Shown here one piece after another: positions 22,000 to 32,057 of a stretch of DNA of 64,000 bases. Under the pieces are notes generated by a model. That model saw only the letters and a program-made list of their open reading frames with translations. It was not told the origin of the DNA and ran no database searches. The DNA comes from Petrolisthes cinctipes (lineage: Eukaryota > Arthropoda > Malacostraca > Decapoda > Porcellanidae), in the NCBI GenBank assembly GCA_033782935.1, contig JAWQEG010000259.1, positions 2,334,001 through 2,398,000 on the forward strand, given 5' to 3'. Both the position numbers and the translations under genes were made by a program. The first letter of the stretch is position 1. Each line of letters begins with the position of its first letter.

Positions 22000-23200
22000 A
22001 TGGAATCCAACACGTGCGAGAAGTGGACAGTAGTGCAGCTCAGGCAATATCTACGAGAAAGAAAAGTTCCCCATTCGGGATACAAGAAAGAAAAACTAAT
22101 ACAACTGGTGAAAAACTCATTGGAAAATCCTGGTTTACTGGACTTAGTTGAACCACTGGATGGAGAAAATGTGAGTGAGGAGAGAAGAACTGTGGATGTG
22201 AATGGGCATAAAGTGATATTCCCAGATCCTAATTCATTAACAGATTGGGAAGAGGACCTCACAACCATACCCCAAATAACCTCAGCTTACTGTTTGTTAT
22301 ATTTGCACAAGCGAGGTTGGTCAGAAAATCGCCTGGAAAACTTTGAGAAAGAGAGAGGGATTCAGATGTGTCATGATAATCACATCAATGATGTTATTTT
22401 AAAAAGGCTTAGTTACGATATGGTATACATCAAAGCCAAATGCAAACGGCAGACATCGCAGAATGAGGCTCCTTATTCTGTTTGGCTCCTTGCAACCATG
22501 CAGGGAAGTATTAAAGGAAGTGGATGTCAGTGCACAGGGTAAGTTGAAGCTAACTTGAATTCATTCCTAATGGAATATAGATTGTATAGACATGACAATA
22601 TAATTAAGCTATCATCTAATTTCAGTCAAAACCTATATATATAATATTTCAAAGTTACAGCATTCATTGCCACAGTGAATATATAATGATTACCAGTACT
22701 TTGAAGTACACAGCATTACAATGTATGATTACATGTTTTCAGAGATGATGGATGCTGCAAGCATGTTGTAGCGTTGATGTATGCTGTGGCTAACTTCGTC
22801 CATAGAAACGAAGTTAGACTCTCAGTTGAGACTCGGCCGACATGTACAGGTTTACCATGTACCTGGGATCAGCCGCACAAGGCTTCAGGGCCTTTGCGGA
22901 TTCTCCACATCGATGGCAGGTATGTACAGTACATATATTCTATATAAATAAATGATGGTCACATAGTTTGCAAGACATATTTTAATATAAACCTATGTAA
23001 GCTGTTTTATATGCTGCATATAGTCTATACAGAATAATTTTTTATGCTTGTGAGTATAAATTGCAACCTGTTATTTATTGTCATCACTGATATGAAGAGA
23101 TGATATTGCTATATTGAATATACATAATGATAATATAATAATGTACTGATGCTCTTATTTTCCCTTTTCTAGCAATGCGGACATTCATCTGCAAAGCTGA
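22000..23200 (+). CDS. SAP-SWIM zinc-finger protein of the ISL2EU-like element
   Basis: Three exons are predicted: 22000-22538, 22743-22919 and 23173-23200. Donors are GG|GTAAGT and AG|GTATGT, and acceptors are TTTTCAG and TTTCTAG. All phases agree, giving 247 residues. Residues about 8-42 form a SAP DNA-binding helix pair (WTVVQLRQYLRERKV..). The exon 1-2 junction builds a SWIM zinc finger: CQC at the end of exon 1, then CKH in exon 2 (CxCxnCxH). Related proteins usually continue into a YqaJ exonuclease-like domain, but here exon 3 ends after a few codons. So the protein is either truncated or exon 3 is wrongly chosen. It probably binds DNA and assists transposition, which is inference. The start is the ATG at 22000, just before the SAP domain. 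Confidence 0.7.
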
Positions 23201-23705
23201 ATGGTACTGGTAAAATATTATGTTGTAAGCCTGAACAGAAGAATAGGCAGGATATGTAGATAGTAATCATATACCTTATCCTTAATCTTACAGTATAGTG
23301 CTGCTATAGGCTTTAGGCTGGATGCAGTATAACTTAAACGTCTACAAATTTTCAGATCAGTTAAGGGTTCACTCAGATTCAAACCCTTCTAGGAGTAACA
23401 GGTTACTCATGGTGTGATTTTGTTCTCTTTACTAAAAAGGAACCATGTCTCACCATAGAAAGAATCTATTTTAATAAAAGCTGGTTTGATGCAAAACTTT
23501 CCAAGGCTCTGGATTTCTATGAAATGTATATTTACAAAAAACTTCTTGATCATTCATAGACCGGTACAGAATGGTTGAAAAAGAAACACCATCTGAGAGA
23601 GTCTTTAATCATGTTTCACGACTGCTTCTTCAGGTTAAATGTCATTCATATCTAACCTGTAGAAGCAGAAGTGAAAGGGTGTCAATACAGGCTCCTCCTC
23701 TATAC
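23201..23705. other. Non-coding, with a Penelope-like 3' motif
   Basis: The minus strand near 23637-23610 reads ACCTGAAGAAGCAGTCGTGA then AACATGATTAAA, similar to the motif at 6061. No YqaJ-like frame was seen. Confidence 0.4.
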
Positions 23706-24318
23706 TACAGGGTGTATCGCGACATATAGCATTAACTTACACAAGAGATATAAAATATAATTTTGAGTATATTTTGTTCTATAAAGTATGCTGTGTGTGA
23801 TCTCAGTAAAATACAATGAATACTGATAAAAACTATTTTAACTTGTGTTGTCAAATGGCGGTGAGCTTCGGAGGGAGTGGAAGCCTAATATAGTTTTCGG
23901 ACCAAAGAGGCCTTATTTATTTCATCTTAATAAGTTTGATCATGATTGCAATATTTATGTGCTGTTCTATAACGTACATTGAATAATATTTTCAATGCAG
24001 AGGGATAATACCAGGCCTGTATAAGAAGAAAATCCGTGAAATGTAGGGAAATGCCGAGGATTGCAGCTGGCATTATGTCGGTAAAGTTTACCTAACCTTC
24101 AAAAGATATTAACCATATTTCGTCGAATATTATTTATAGGCTTCCACTCCCTCCGAAGCTCACCGCCATTTGACAACACAAGTTAAAATAGTTTTTATCA
24201 GTATTCATTGTACTTTACTGAGATCACACACAGCATACTTTATAGAACAAAATATACTCAAAATTATATTTTATATCTCTGGTGTAAGTTAATGATATAC
24301 GTCGCGATACACCCTGTA
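23706..24318. mobile_element. TA-flanked MITE with about 180-bp inverted repeats
   Basis: The ends are TACAGGGTGTATCGCGACAT and ACGTCGCGATACACCCTGTA. The terminal repeats run about 180 bp each, past AATGGCGGTGAGCTTCGGAG, around a unique centre of about 245 bp. CAGGGTGT ends plus TA duplication suggest a non-autonomous Tc1/mariner-type element. The mirror is at 46316-46928. Confidence 0.8.
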
Positions 24319-24978
24319 TATTACCCTAAACATAATCTGTATCAGTTTAGTTGTAGTGTTGGCAGAAAGGTAGTGATTTTTCTGTTGGTGTATCCTGCTG
24401 TCTGATGAGCCTTTATATATTTTACGTGCTAGAAGGGTTGTATATTGTGCAATATTTTTTCTTTTTAGTTAAGCTCCCACCAAAGTATTAAGCAATTTTT
24501 GTCCCGTAGCATCCTTTTGCCTCCTATTTAGGGTTTTTTTTTTTTTTTTTTTACAAACATAGCCTATCCAAATAATCCCACAGCAGGACTGGTGCTAGGT
24601 AGTTTATATTAATTTTGTGCAATTTGTTTCAGGCATTGTAGTCATTACTTAAGGTACTGTATTTTTCCTCAATAAAGCAAGTTTAATATTTATGTTTCTC
24701 TATCCATACCAATGTCTTCTTATTTCATGTTGAAAATGGAATTTCTTTAGCTTGAATCTGGCCAAGTATGTTCTATCTTGGATACTCACCTTTAAACCTT
24801 GCTGATGTCCCCTATTTTATACTCTTATCAGTTTAAATACTGTACCTGTAATTTGTAGGGACAATACTGGGCATACAGTATAAACAGTACGGTACCTATA
24901 TAATATATACTCATAGAAAAACGCAAATATTTATTTGTTTTACCAGAGTTATAAGGGTACACAGTAGAAGATACATTT
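24319..24978. other. Non-coding; includes most of the single left-arm copy of the 419-bp unit
   Basis: The segment 24597-25000 corresponds to the unit tandemly triplicated at 44796-46036. A poly(T) run lies near 24534-24552. Confidence 0.7.
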
Positions 24979-25155
24979 TTGATCACATGATATGATGCTA
25001 CCTCATCCACCAACATGCTGGTGTTGTGTCTGGAAGAGTGGCAGCTATGAACTGGATCAAGATTCAGACAACTGAATTTCAGTCCAATTCATAGCTGCTA
25101 CTGTAAACAGATACAGCACCAGCATCTTGATGGACGAGGTGGCCTCAAGCCATAT
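24979..25155. repeat. Imperfect fold-back repeat, family E
   Basis: TGATCACATGATATGATGCT at the left pairs with the complement of the right end (TGACCATATGGCTTGAGG). Both sides then share ACCTC(A/G)TCCA and a GATGCTGGTG-like word. It lies just downstream of the transposase stop. Confidence 0.65.
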
Positions 25156-26579
25156 GGTCACAATACATAAAGGGGAAACAGGACAAAGTACAGTAACACC
25201 TATTCACTCAGTAATGGAGGCTCCATGTTACACATTACTGCAATTACAACCAGAAGCTGATCTAGTAAAGGCCATAAACTTATATCCATTGCTTGTGACA
25301 ATATTTTGTAATTTTTCATTCGCTCTATAGCCCTTTTAACATGGATTCGCAGCGATGCAACCTCCCTTGTTTGTGTTATTTTGTTCTGATTTAAAATCTT
25401 ATGACTGCTTCCATTCCTCTTTCTGGTGAAAGGAGGAATATGCAACTTTGCTTTTTTTTCAAGTAGTAAGTCAGCAATGTTAAAGCCACGGTCTACCATA
25501 ACTGCATCTCTAGGATCAATTTTTTCCACAAACTCCTTTTCTGTTATGTGCCTATCAGAAGTATTACCCCCATAAACACTTGAAACAAAGGAAATTAATC
25601 CTGTTGGAGTTATCCCCACCAAAGCTTTGGCGGTGTTGGGATGCTTGTAGGTGGAATATGTAGCAGCTTGAGCAGTACAATTTCCTGGTTTCACAGTGAA
25701 AAACTCTGTACAATCCAGTATTACCTTGTATCACTGTATTTAGAGGGATAATTTTCTGGCAGATTATTTCTCACAGTTTCCTGTGTTGGCCATTTAAGCC
25801 ATCTCTTGAAAATTGTATGCAACACGTTAATCCATGTCATTACTACACAGCTGACATAACTTTTGCTGACTCCAAACAGGTCAGCAAGCCATCTCTTCCT
25901 CATTCCTTCTCTAATATATATCAAAGTTAAGAGATACTCATCAAACTGGGAATTAGCTTTTGATCTACCTCTTCTACTCAGCTTTACTTTCTTATTGAAG
26001 TGCTTTGGCCCTTTCCAATAGTTTATTTTTTTAATTTTCCTCTGAATAATATCAAATATGCCACACAATATTTTTTTGGACTGCATACCAGTATACTTTC
26101 GAACAGATTTGTCACTCTGCAGAACCTTTTCCTTGAAGGACAGTCGAAGCACAGAGTTCTTTTCGGCTGCACAGGCATGGGCAAACTGTAATGAAGAAAG
26201 AATACCTTAGTATTAGGTAACAATGGTACTAAAATATTCATGACAATGCCGCAGTACAGGCGCTCCTTAACATTAAATGTTTTAACATTGCAGTTTTGCT
26301 TTTCACAGTTTTGACTATGGGGAGGCTGGGAGGAGTTCCTGCATCATAGTCTTAAGAGGCCACCTAGTTTTAATAATTATCTTTAGCTTCTTAACTGTAG
26401 TAAATAAAATGGCTTTAAACATGCAAACAATACTTTAACCTATTTATATAATAAAATAGATGGTCCAGGGGTGTTTTTAAGGGGGCAGCATAGCCTATTT
26501 TCAAAGATTCATAGGGGTTACTATTACCTAAACCCAGTTAATGTTAAGGGACAATGGTATAAGAGAGGAGAAAATTGCT

Positions 26580-28466
26580 AGTTCAAGTTCAAGTTCAAGT
26601 TTTAGGGTCCCGCAGAGGGCCGCTCATGGGCGGCATAATATGCGGGGGTTGTGCGGGGGATTTAGGGATCCAGGGCAGGATTAGGAAGAGGGTTAGGATA
26701 AGGGTGGATTGGGTCAGGGACTGTGGGTTGAGGATTAGGATTGGGGAGGTAATGATTGGTGATCCTATTTCTAAACGTGTCAAGAGTGGGGCTATTAACT
26801 ACGTGAGATGGGAGATGATTCCACTCTTGGATGCTGCGGGGAAAGAATGAGTGCCTAAATATATCAGTGCTTGTCTGGTATGTATGGTATTTTAAGTTGT
26901 GGCTGCCTCTAGTAGATCGTATACTTGTAGGGTGTAGATATGTGTCTTTGTCTATGTCAACTAACTTGTTTGTGATTTTGTATATCATCTGTTGTCTGTG
27001 TATCTGTCTTCGTGTTACTAATGGGTCTAGTTTTGTGTCTTGTTTAAGCAAAGTGACTGATGTAGTGTGTCTGTAATCACGTCTGGCCCATCTTGCAGTC
27101 TTGTTTTGTATGGACTCTAATTTATTGATATTATTGTAAGTGTGTGGGTCCCAGACGGTGTCGCAATAATCTAAATGTGGCCGAACGAAAGTGTTGTATG
27201 CAATAATTTTGGTGTCTGTGTTACACCTGCTGAGGTTCCTGCGCAAGAACCCCAGGACCCTACTAGCTTTAGCCCTGACGCTACCTATGTGTGTGTTCCA
27301 CCTCATGTCCGCTGAGATGTGGACGCCCAAGTATTTGTGGGAAGTGACTGTGTTGAGGTTGGTGTTGTGTAATTGGTATGTATATGGAATGACATTATGG
27401 GCACGGGTAAAACGGATGTGATGGCATTTGTCTGGTCTAAATGTCATCTGCCACTTGACTTCCCAGTCTTCAAGTGCAGTTAGGTCGTCCTGTAGTCGAA
27501 GGCAGTCATTCCTATCTTTAATTGGTCTGTAAACTAAGCTATCGTCTGCAAAGAGTCTAGTGGTAGAGGAAAGTGAAAGTGGGAGGTCATTAATGTATGA
27601 AAGGAAGAGAAGGGGACCCAGGACAGTGCCCTGGGGTACCCCAGAGGTCACAGGAACAGATGGAGACTGACTACCGTCAAGAACTACACGTTGCTTTCTG
27701 GTAGTCAAGAACGTTCTAATCCAGTGAAGAAGTTGTCCCTGTATGCCATAGAATTCTAATTTGTGTAGTAGTCTTTGGTGAGGGACTTTGTCGAAGGCTT
27801 TGGCAAAGTCTAATACTATGGCGTCAACCTGTCTGATTTTTGTGTCATTGAGGGACTGCAAGATGTCATGAGTAGTTACCAGTAGCTGCGTCTCACACGA
27901 GCGTTTAGGCCGAAAACCGTGTTGATTGTCAGTCAGTATATTTTGCCTATCAAAGTGGTCCATTATGTGTCTATGAATAATGTGTTCTAAAATTTTGCAG
28001 GGGACTGAGGTAAGTGAAATAGGTCTATAATTAATGGGAAGGGTTCTGTCTCCGGATTTAAAGATTGGGGTCACATTTGCCAAAAGCCAGTCTTGAGGGA
28101 GTTCACCGGTCTGTAAAGTCTGTGAGAATATAACCTGCAGGACAGGGGCAAGAACGCTAGCGTTAGCCCTCAATATCCTGCAGGGTATATTGTCTGGTCC
28201 AGTCGCTTTGTGTATGTCTACCTCAGATAAGAGTTTCTCAATTCCTTGGGTGTTTATATGAATGGGAGGGATAGGTGGGTGTGATGGTGTTGGCATGTCT
28301 GGTAAGTGTTCATGTTCATGGGTAAAAACGGACTGGAATTGTGTGTTAAGGGCGTTGGCTTTGTCTTGTGGGTGTGTAACCAAGGAATTGTTGTGTAGTA
28401 ATGTTGTAATACCGGTCGAGTCTTGTTTGCGTGCTTTAAAGATGTTCTCCAGTACAATACTTCTTT
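26580..28466 (-). mobile_element. 5'-truncated CR1/Jockey-group LINE
   Basis: It lies in intron 2 of the THAP transposase gene, in the same orientation. The 3' end is a microsatellite tail of four CTTGAA-type units (26580-26605 here), as in CR1/L2-like LINEs. The 5' end near 28466 starts mid-frame, without ORF1 or the endonuclease. Confidence 0.85.
26662..28383 (-). CDS. LINE reverse transcriptase (partial, open)
   Basis: 573 codons are open, and the frame extends further upstream to about 28454 with no start (ENIFKARKQDSTG). The motifs are NYRPISLTSV, LDFAKAFDKVPH (about residue 190), SGVPQGTVLGPLLF and FADD (about 277), so the polymerase catalytic residues are intact. The thumb and C-terminal region ends near FFPRSIQEWNHLP. 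The apurinic endonuclease that normally precedes it is missing. No internal stop suggests a recent insertion. The right-arm copy has Arg for Trp in SIQEWNH. Confidence 0.85.
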   Translation of the reverse strand: MVTHPQDKANALNTQFQSVFTHEHEHLPDMPTPSHPPIPPIHINTQGIEKLLSEVDIHKATGPDNIPCRILRANASVLAPVLQVIFSQTLQTGELPQDWLLANVTPIFKSGDRTLPINYRPISLTSVPCKILEHIIHRHIMDHFDRQNILTDNQHGFRPKRSCETQLLVTTHDILQSLNDTKIRQVDAIVLDFAKAFDKVPHQRLLHKLEFYGIQGQLLHWIRTFLTTRKQRVVLDGSQSPSVPVTSGVPQGTVLGPLLFLSYINDLPLSLSSTTRLFADDSLVYRPIKDRNDCLRLQDDLTALEDWEVKWQMTFRPDKCHHIRFTRAHNVIPYTYQLHNTNLNTVTSHKYLGVHISADMRWNTHIGSVRAKASRVLGFLRRNLSRCNTDTKIIAYNTFVRPHLDYCDTVWDPHTYNNINKLESIQNKTARWARRDYRHTTSVTLLKQDTKLDPLVTRRQIHRQQMIYKITNKLVDIDKDTYLHPTSIRSTRGSHNLKYHTYQTSTDIFRHSFFPRSIQEWNHLPSHVVNSPTLDTFRNRITNHYLPNPNPQPTVPDPIHPYPNPLPNPALDP

Positions 28467-28735
28467 TTTTCTATAATTTGTTAAAGAGCTGAAAGAATAG
28501 ATAAAAAGGAATCCAGTTTTGCTATTACTGATTACTACTGATATGCATTATATTTTGGAAATTAAGCAAATAAAGATACAACATTAAATCTATTAACCAA
28601 CCATTTCATGTGTTTGGGTTTCAGCATGACAAACAGGCTGACTTATCTGCATCCCAAAATCTACTGGTTCACTAGCATCTGTAGTATCCCGGGAAACTGA
28701 GGAATAAGTGTGGTCTCTGTGTGGCTCAGGAGTTG

Positions 28736-29300
28736 CTGAAATATTTAAAAAAAAAAAAAAAAATTTAATTAATACATATAAAACAAGTACGGATGACAAA
28801 AAACACATCTCCATATTATCCAGACCATAAAAGGAATGGACTACTTTTGGCTTACCTTATTCTAATCTCAAATGATTGCTTTTTAATAATCTCTTCATGA
28901 ATTGTTATGTAATGCTCGTGTTTACATAACCATAAATATATAGGCTTACATACAGTTTCCCACTGCTCTCATTACGTCTGAATAACTATATATATCTTAA
29001 ATATACATATATATAACAGTGTATATACCAGTGTATATATACATACATATTCACTGGTCACCTGGTTACAATAACTTTCTATTCATGTCCACGTCCTATT
29101 TCCTTTGAAATATAATTTCAAACATATCCATTTTTGTGCCGAAAAATTTCTTTGTTGCTACATAAACTTTCCCTTAATTATATTGGGTGTAGGCTACTCA
29201 TGTGTCCAGCACATTATCAAATTGCTTTGGTGGCAAAAATGGATCATGATCTCCCTGAATACAGCTATTCTCTTGATAATTTTTCACATTAATTTCTTAC
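28736..29300. other. Intron 1 of the THAP transposase gene
   Basis: AT-rich, with TA-rich runs near 28990-29045 and a poly(A) run at 28747-28763. No other element is seen. Confidence 0.6.
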
Positions 29301-30113
29301 CTATTAAATATGATGCTTGATCCATATTGCTATGTATGTCAACTTCAGCTCCAATAACATCCACATCTTCAATGATGATTGGCTCTGGTACAGGGTCTTG
29401 CTGGAGGACATCAACATCTGGCTTGACGAGATCAATTTCATGTTGTATAGCATCACTATTACTTTGCCAGACATTTCGTGATCTCTGTGAATGTTTCTTG
29501 CCCCAGTCGTTGTAATTAAAAAGTTCTGGGTCAGGATGGAAAGAGGATGGTCTAGTTTCTTCCCAATTATTAAAATGTCTGGAGCATACTCTGTGAAACC
29601 TAGTGGCCTTCCATCCCGCACCTCGTTTGCATCGGCTTTCCCACAACTTTCTTCGTTTTGGTTCTCTTTTCACTGATGGAAATTTCGCCCATCCTTTGAC
29701 ATTGGTCATTTCTGGCCATTTGTCAGCACTTTTCTTTGAACTAGACTTGCAGTCGGCCACTGCACACACAAACACAGTCATGTTGACTCCAAAAGGCTTG
29801 ACTCCGCTTGAGAATCTCGGCCGAAGACGACGTGTTGTTATTGTTGACGTTCTGCACACGTGGAATGGAGTGATAATCGTGCGCCCGGCAGCGTGGCAAA
29901 CATATGAGAACTCATGCCATTCATCACTATCGCTTCATTTTATCAATCCTTATTTCCATCTTATCAGACAGTTACATAGATTTATAATATTTTTAATCGT
30001 CTTTCCTTAGTTTCTGAGTGTATATAATATAATTTCAGTAAGCATTGGATGTTAAAAATTTGCAAAAATAGCTCTCCAAAAACACTGGGTTCCACACTAT
30101 TGAGGATCGAGAC

Positions 30114-30163
30114 TAGAGCCACCTAGCGGCCTAGACTCAGAACTACAATTCGTGGACCCTCCT
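30114..30163. repeat. Terminal inverted repeat of the ISL2EU-like element
   Basis: Exact complement of 21450-21499, ending ACAATTCGTGGACCCTCCT. Confidence 0.95.
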
Positions 30164-30460
30164 ATTCCGGAGTCCAACTTCGTACGTGCCAATTCGATGT
30201 TGAACTGCACACCGAAGTCCACTGCTTGTAATGGCAGATGATTGCGATCGTTCTTCATCTGTAATGATAGGTTTATTCTTAATTAGTAAAAAGAGTGGCA
30301 AAAATTATATACTCTCTCTGAGAGAGAGAGAGAGGATGATCCATCTCGGCTCACATACACGTGTTAATTTCTACCTTTGTTTGTCCTTAGACTGAGATGC
30401 ACCACGTCAGATTAGGGAAAGAAATGCATGTTTCTCTCCGGCAGTTTATAGGGAAAGGAT

Positions 30461-30462
<2 letters not shown>

Positions 30463-30492
<30 letters not shown>
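30463..30492. repeat. (GTA)n microsatellite in a hAT intron
   Basis: Ten GTA units here. The mirror near 39300 is about 6 bp longer. Confidence 0.9.
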
Positions 30493-30873
30493 AACTTAGT
30501 CACGTCATACAAACATATTTTTTATACAAACTTGCTTACATCAAAGTCCGTCACAGCTTTCCAGGTGGAGAAAGTCCGCGGTATCATGAGTCGCCCGAGA
30601 ATGGACTTGTACAGGGACATCAGTTCAGCCAGAAGTTTGCTGACATTGCAGTGATCCATTTCAAACATCTTGTTTACTCGGTTGACCTGGGACACTACAG
30701 GCTGCAGAAAAACCTGGTACAACTTGTTGGCTGGATCAGAGTACATCTGGTGCAACAAATCGGCAGTGTAGTTCATCTCCTCATGTTTGGATATCTGAAA
30801 ACAATTATACGTATTGCTTAAACAGTTGCATTACATGCACAATATACTAATAATAAAAACTGTAGTACGTGTA

Positions 30874-30877
<4 letters not shown>

Positions 30878-30912
<35 letters not shown>
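30878..30912. repeat. (TC)n microsatellite in a hAT intron
   Basis: TC run about 6 bp longer than the mirror (GA)n near 38884-38914. Confidence 0.9.
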
Positions 30913-30914
<2 letters not shown>

Positions 30915-31857
30915 AGGGTGTGTGCAATTAGCATTTCTCACCAACCTTGGCCACTTGGCCTCCCCAAGGGCACACCTTCTTAATTCCTTAAAATTACCCT
31001 GTGATCTCGCCTCCACTCAAAATGGTTTTCAAACCCGCCGACTACACGCTACTCTTGTTTTGTGTTTGGTTGGACTCAAAAGTATGCAAAATTGTTAATT
31101 GTTTCGAGTCTGAGTACTGTACATAAAAAAGTATTAAGTAATTTTGTACCAGAGTGGGGATACATGTTATTGAGTATTTAAGTACGACTGTATCAGTGCA
31201 ATCGATCACATGTAGGCTTATGTACTTTATTGGTCCCAAGCCTGACACACACACACACACACAGTTCTGCCTGAACTCTTATGATAAATCAATACAGAAG
31301 GTTAAGGAAGAAGAGCAGATGCAACAGGTGAATAAAGAAAGGAACATGAATAACGCAAATTACATTACTTACCTCAAAATGGAGTTTCAGCTCATCGTAC
31401 TGTTGTAAGACCCTCGTCAGACATGGTGCAATAGCGAGCCATCGCGTCTCTGAAAGCTGCTGCAACTTGAGCGGTTGTTCTCCTACGTTGATGGTAGAAT
31501 ACAGCTGGGCATACTTTTGCTGACGAAGAGTGCTGTGTGAGAAGTATCTGTACGTCTCTGACACCATGAACTCCAGATGAGAGGGCAACTTCCGCATTGC
31601 ATATGACGTACATAGCTGTAGCGAATGACATATACACTTAATGTGCGTTATTTGAGGATTTACTTTTCGAAATCTTAACAGCACAGAATTATGTGCCCCG
31701 CACATTGTGTTGCACCCATCAGTTGCCAAACCAGTACACTTCTTGACGTCCAGTTTTACAGTTGCCTGTATGAAGTTCAGTAAAGACGTCGTGACAGCTT
31801 CAGCAGTGCCTCTCTCCAGCTCGACCAGGCCTACTTTATTAATTTAAGGCGGTATTC

Positions 31858-32052
31858 CACTGAGGCAACACAGCAACATGTTGCATGCGATTTGTAGAGC
31901 TTTCAACAAAAATGTTGAATGCGGCTTTCAACATTATGTTGAATGCTGCCGCAACAAGCAACATCGTTGTTGCTTGTTGCATGCGGCGTACGATGTTGAC
32001 TGTTGAATGCAACAAGACCAATTCCATTGATTCAACAAAAGCTCAGTTGTCA
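31858..32052. promoter_or_regulatory. Subterminal CAACA/TGTTG motif array
   Basis: More than a dozen CAACA or TGTTG words in both orientations, many as TGTTGCATGC or TGTTGAATGC, lie within 195 bp between the terminal repeat and the transposase start. Subterminal repeats are where Harbinger transposase or its accessory protein binds in known systems. The binding role here is inference. Confidence 0.5.
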
Positions 32053-32057
32053 ACAAG

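Larger units (their letters stand above)
25200..29781 (-). pseudogene. THAP-domain DDE transposase (DDE_Tnp_4 type), frameshifted
   Basis: Exons on the minus strand are 29781-29301, 28735-28602 and 26185-25200. Exon 1 starts at MTVFVCAVADC and holds a C2CH THAP DNA-binding domain (CAVADC..GWAKFP..CSRHF..HPDPELF). Exon 3 holds a helix-turn-helix and the DDE nuclease. A lost base near 25721-25725 breaks the frame just before the first catalytic Asp (in DCTEFF). The second Asp is in MVDRGF. The third acid, expected as HVER in this family, reads HVKR, so the catalytic Glu looks replaced by Lys. Intron 2 contains a LINE. A weak donor (ATG|GTTGGT) follows exon 2. Both arms share all defects. Confidence 0.8.
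21450..30163. mobile_element. ISL2EU-like DNA transposon, 8.7 kb, with THAP transposase and SAP-SWIM genes
   Basis: It is bounded by 50-bp perfect inverted repeats starting AGGAGGGTCCACGAATTGTA (21450-21499 and 30114-30163). The flanks allow a 3-bp AAT or a 2-bp TA target duplication, and I cannot tell which. Inside, on the minus strand, is a THAP-DDE transposase gene. On the plus strand is a SAP-SWIM protein gene, converging on it. To my knowledge ISL2EU elements pair a THAP-type transposase with a YqaJ-nuclease protein. The YqaJ domain itself is not seen here. The element carries later insertions: a LINE and a TA-flanked MITE. It is inserted in the hAT exon. Confidence 0.75.
20858..31846 (-). 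pseudogene. hAT transposase gene, split by a large insertion, 5' part missing
   Basis: The gene reads right to left. Exon a (31373-31846) has LATDGCNTMCGAHN, a CICHSLQL motif and ETRWLAI, typical of hAT catalytic cores. Exon b is 30540-30794, and exon c starts at 30258. Junctions follow GT-AG (donor GAG|GTAAGT, acceptors TTTTCAG and ATTACAG), all phase 0. Exon c breaks at 30164, where the 8.7-kb element is inserted, and resumes at 21446, ending at 20858. The last part holds the hAT dimerisation domain (NASVERVFSQMN, KNKLRNRM). Removing the insertion with one target copy restores the frame (..DSG-IHKIYG..). Upstream exons are absent because a Harbinger element, itself cut at the palindrome centre, occupies the exon at 31847. 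Confidence 0.85.

Noticed and set aside
29603..30010. 135-codon frame on the plus strand
   Set aside because: Antisense shadow of the THAP exon; no motif of its own.
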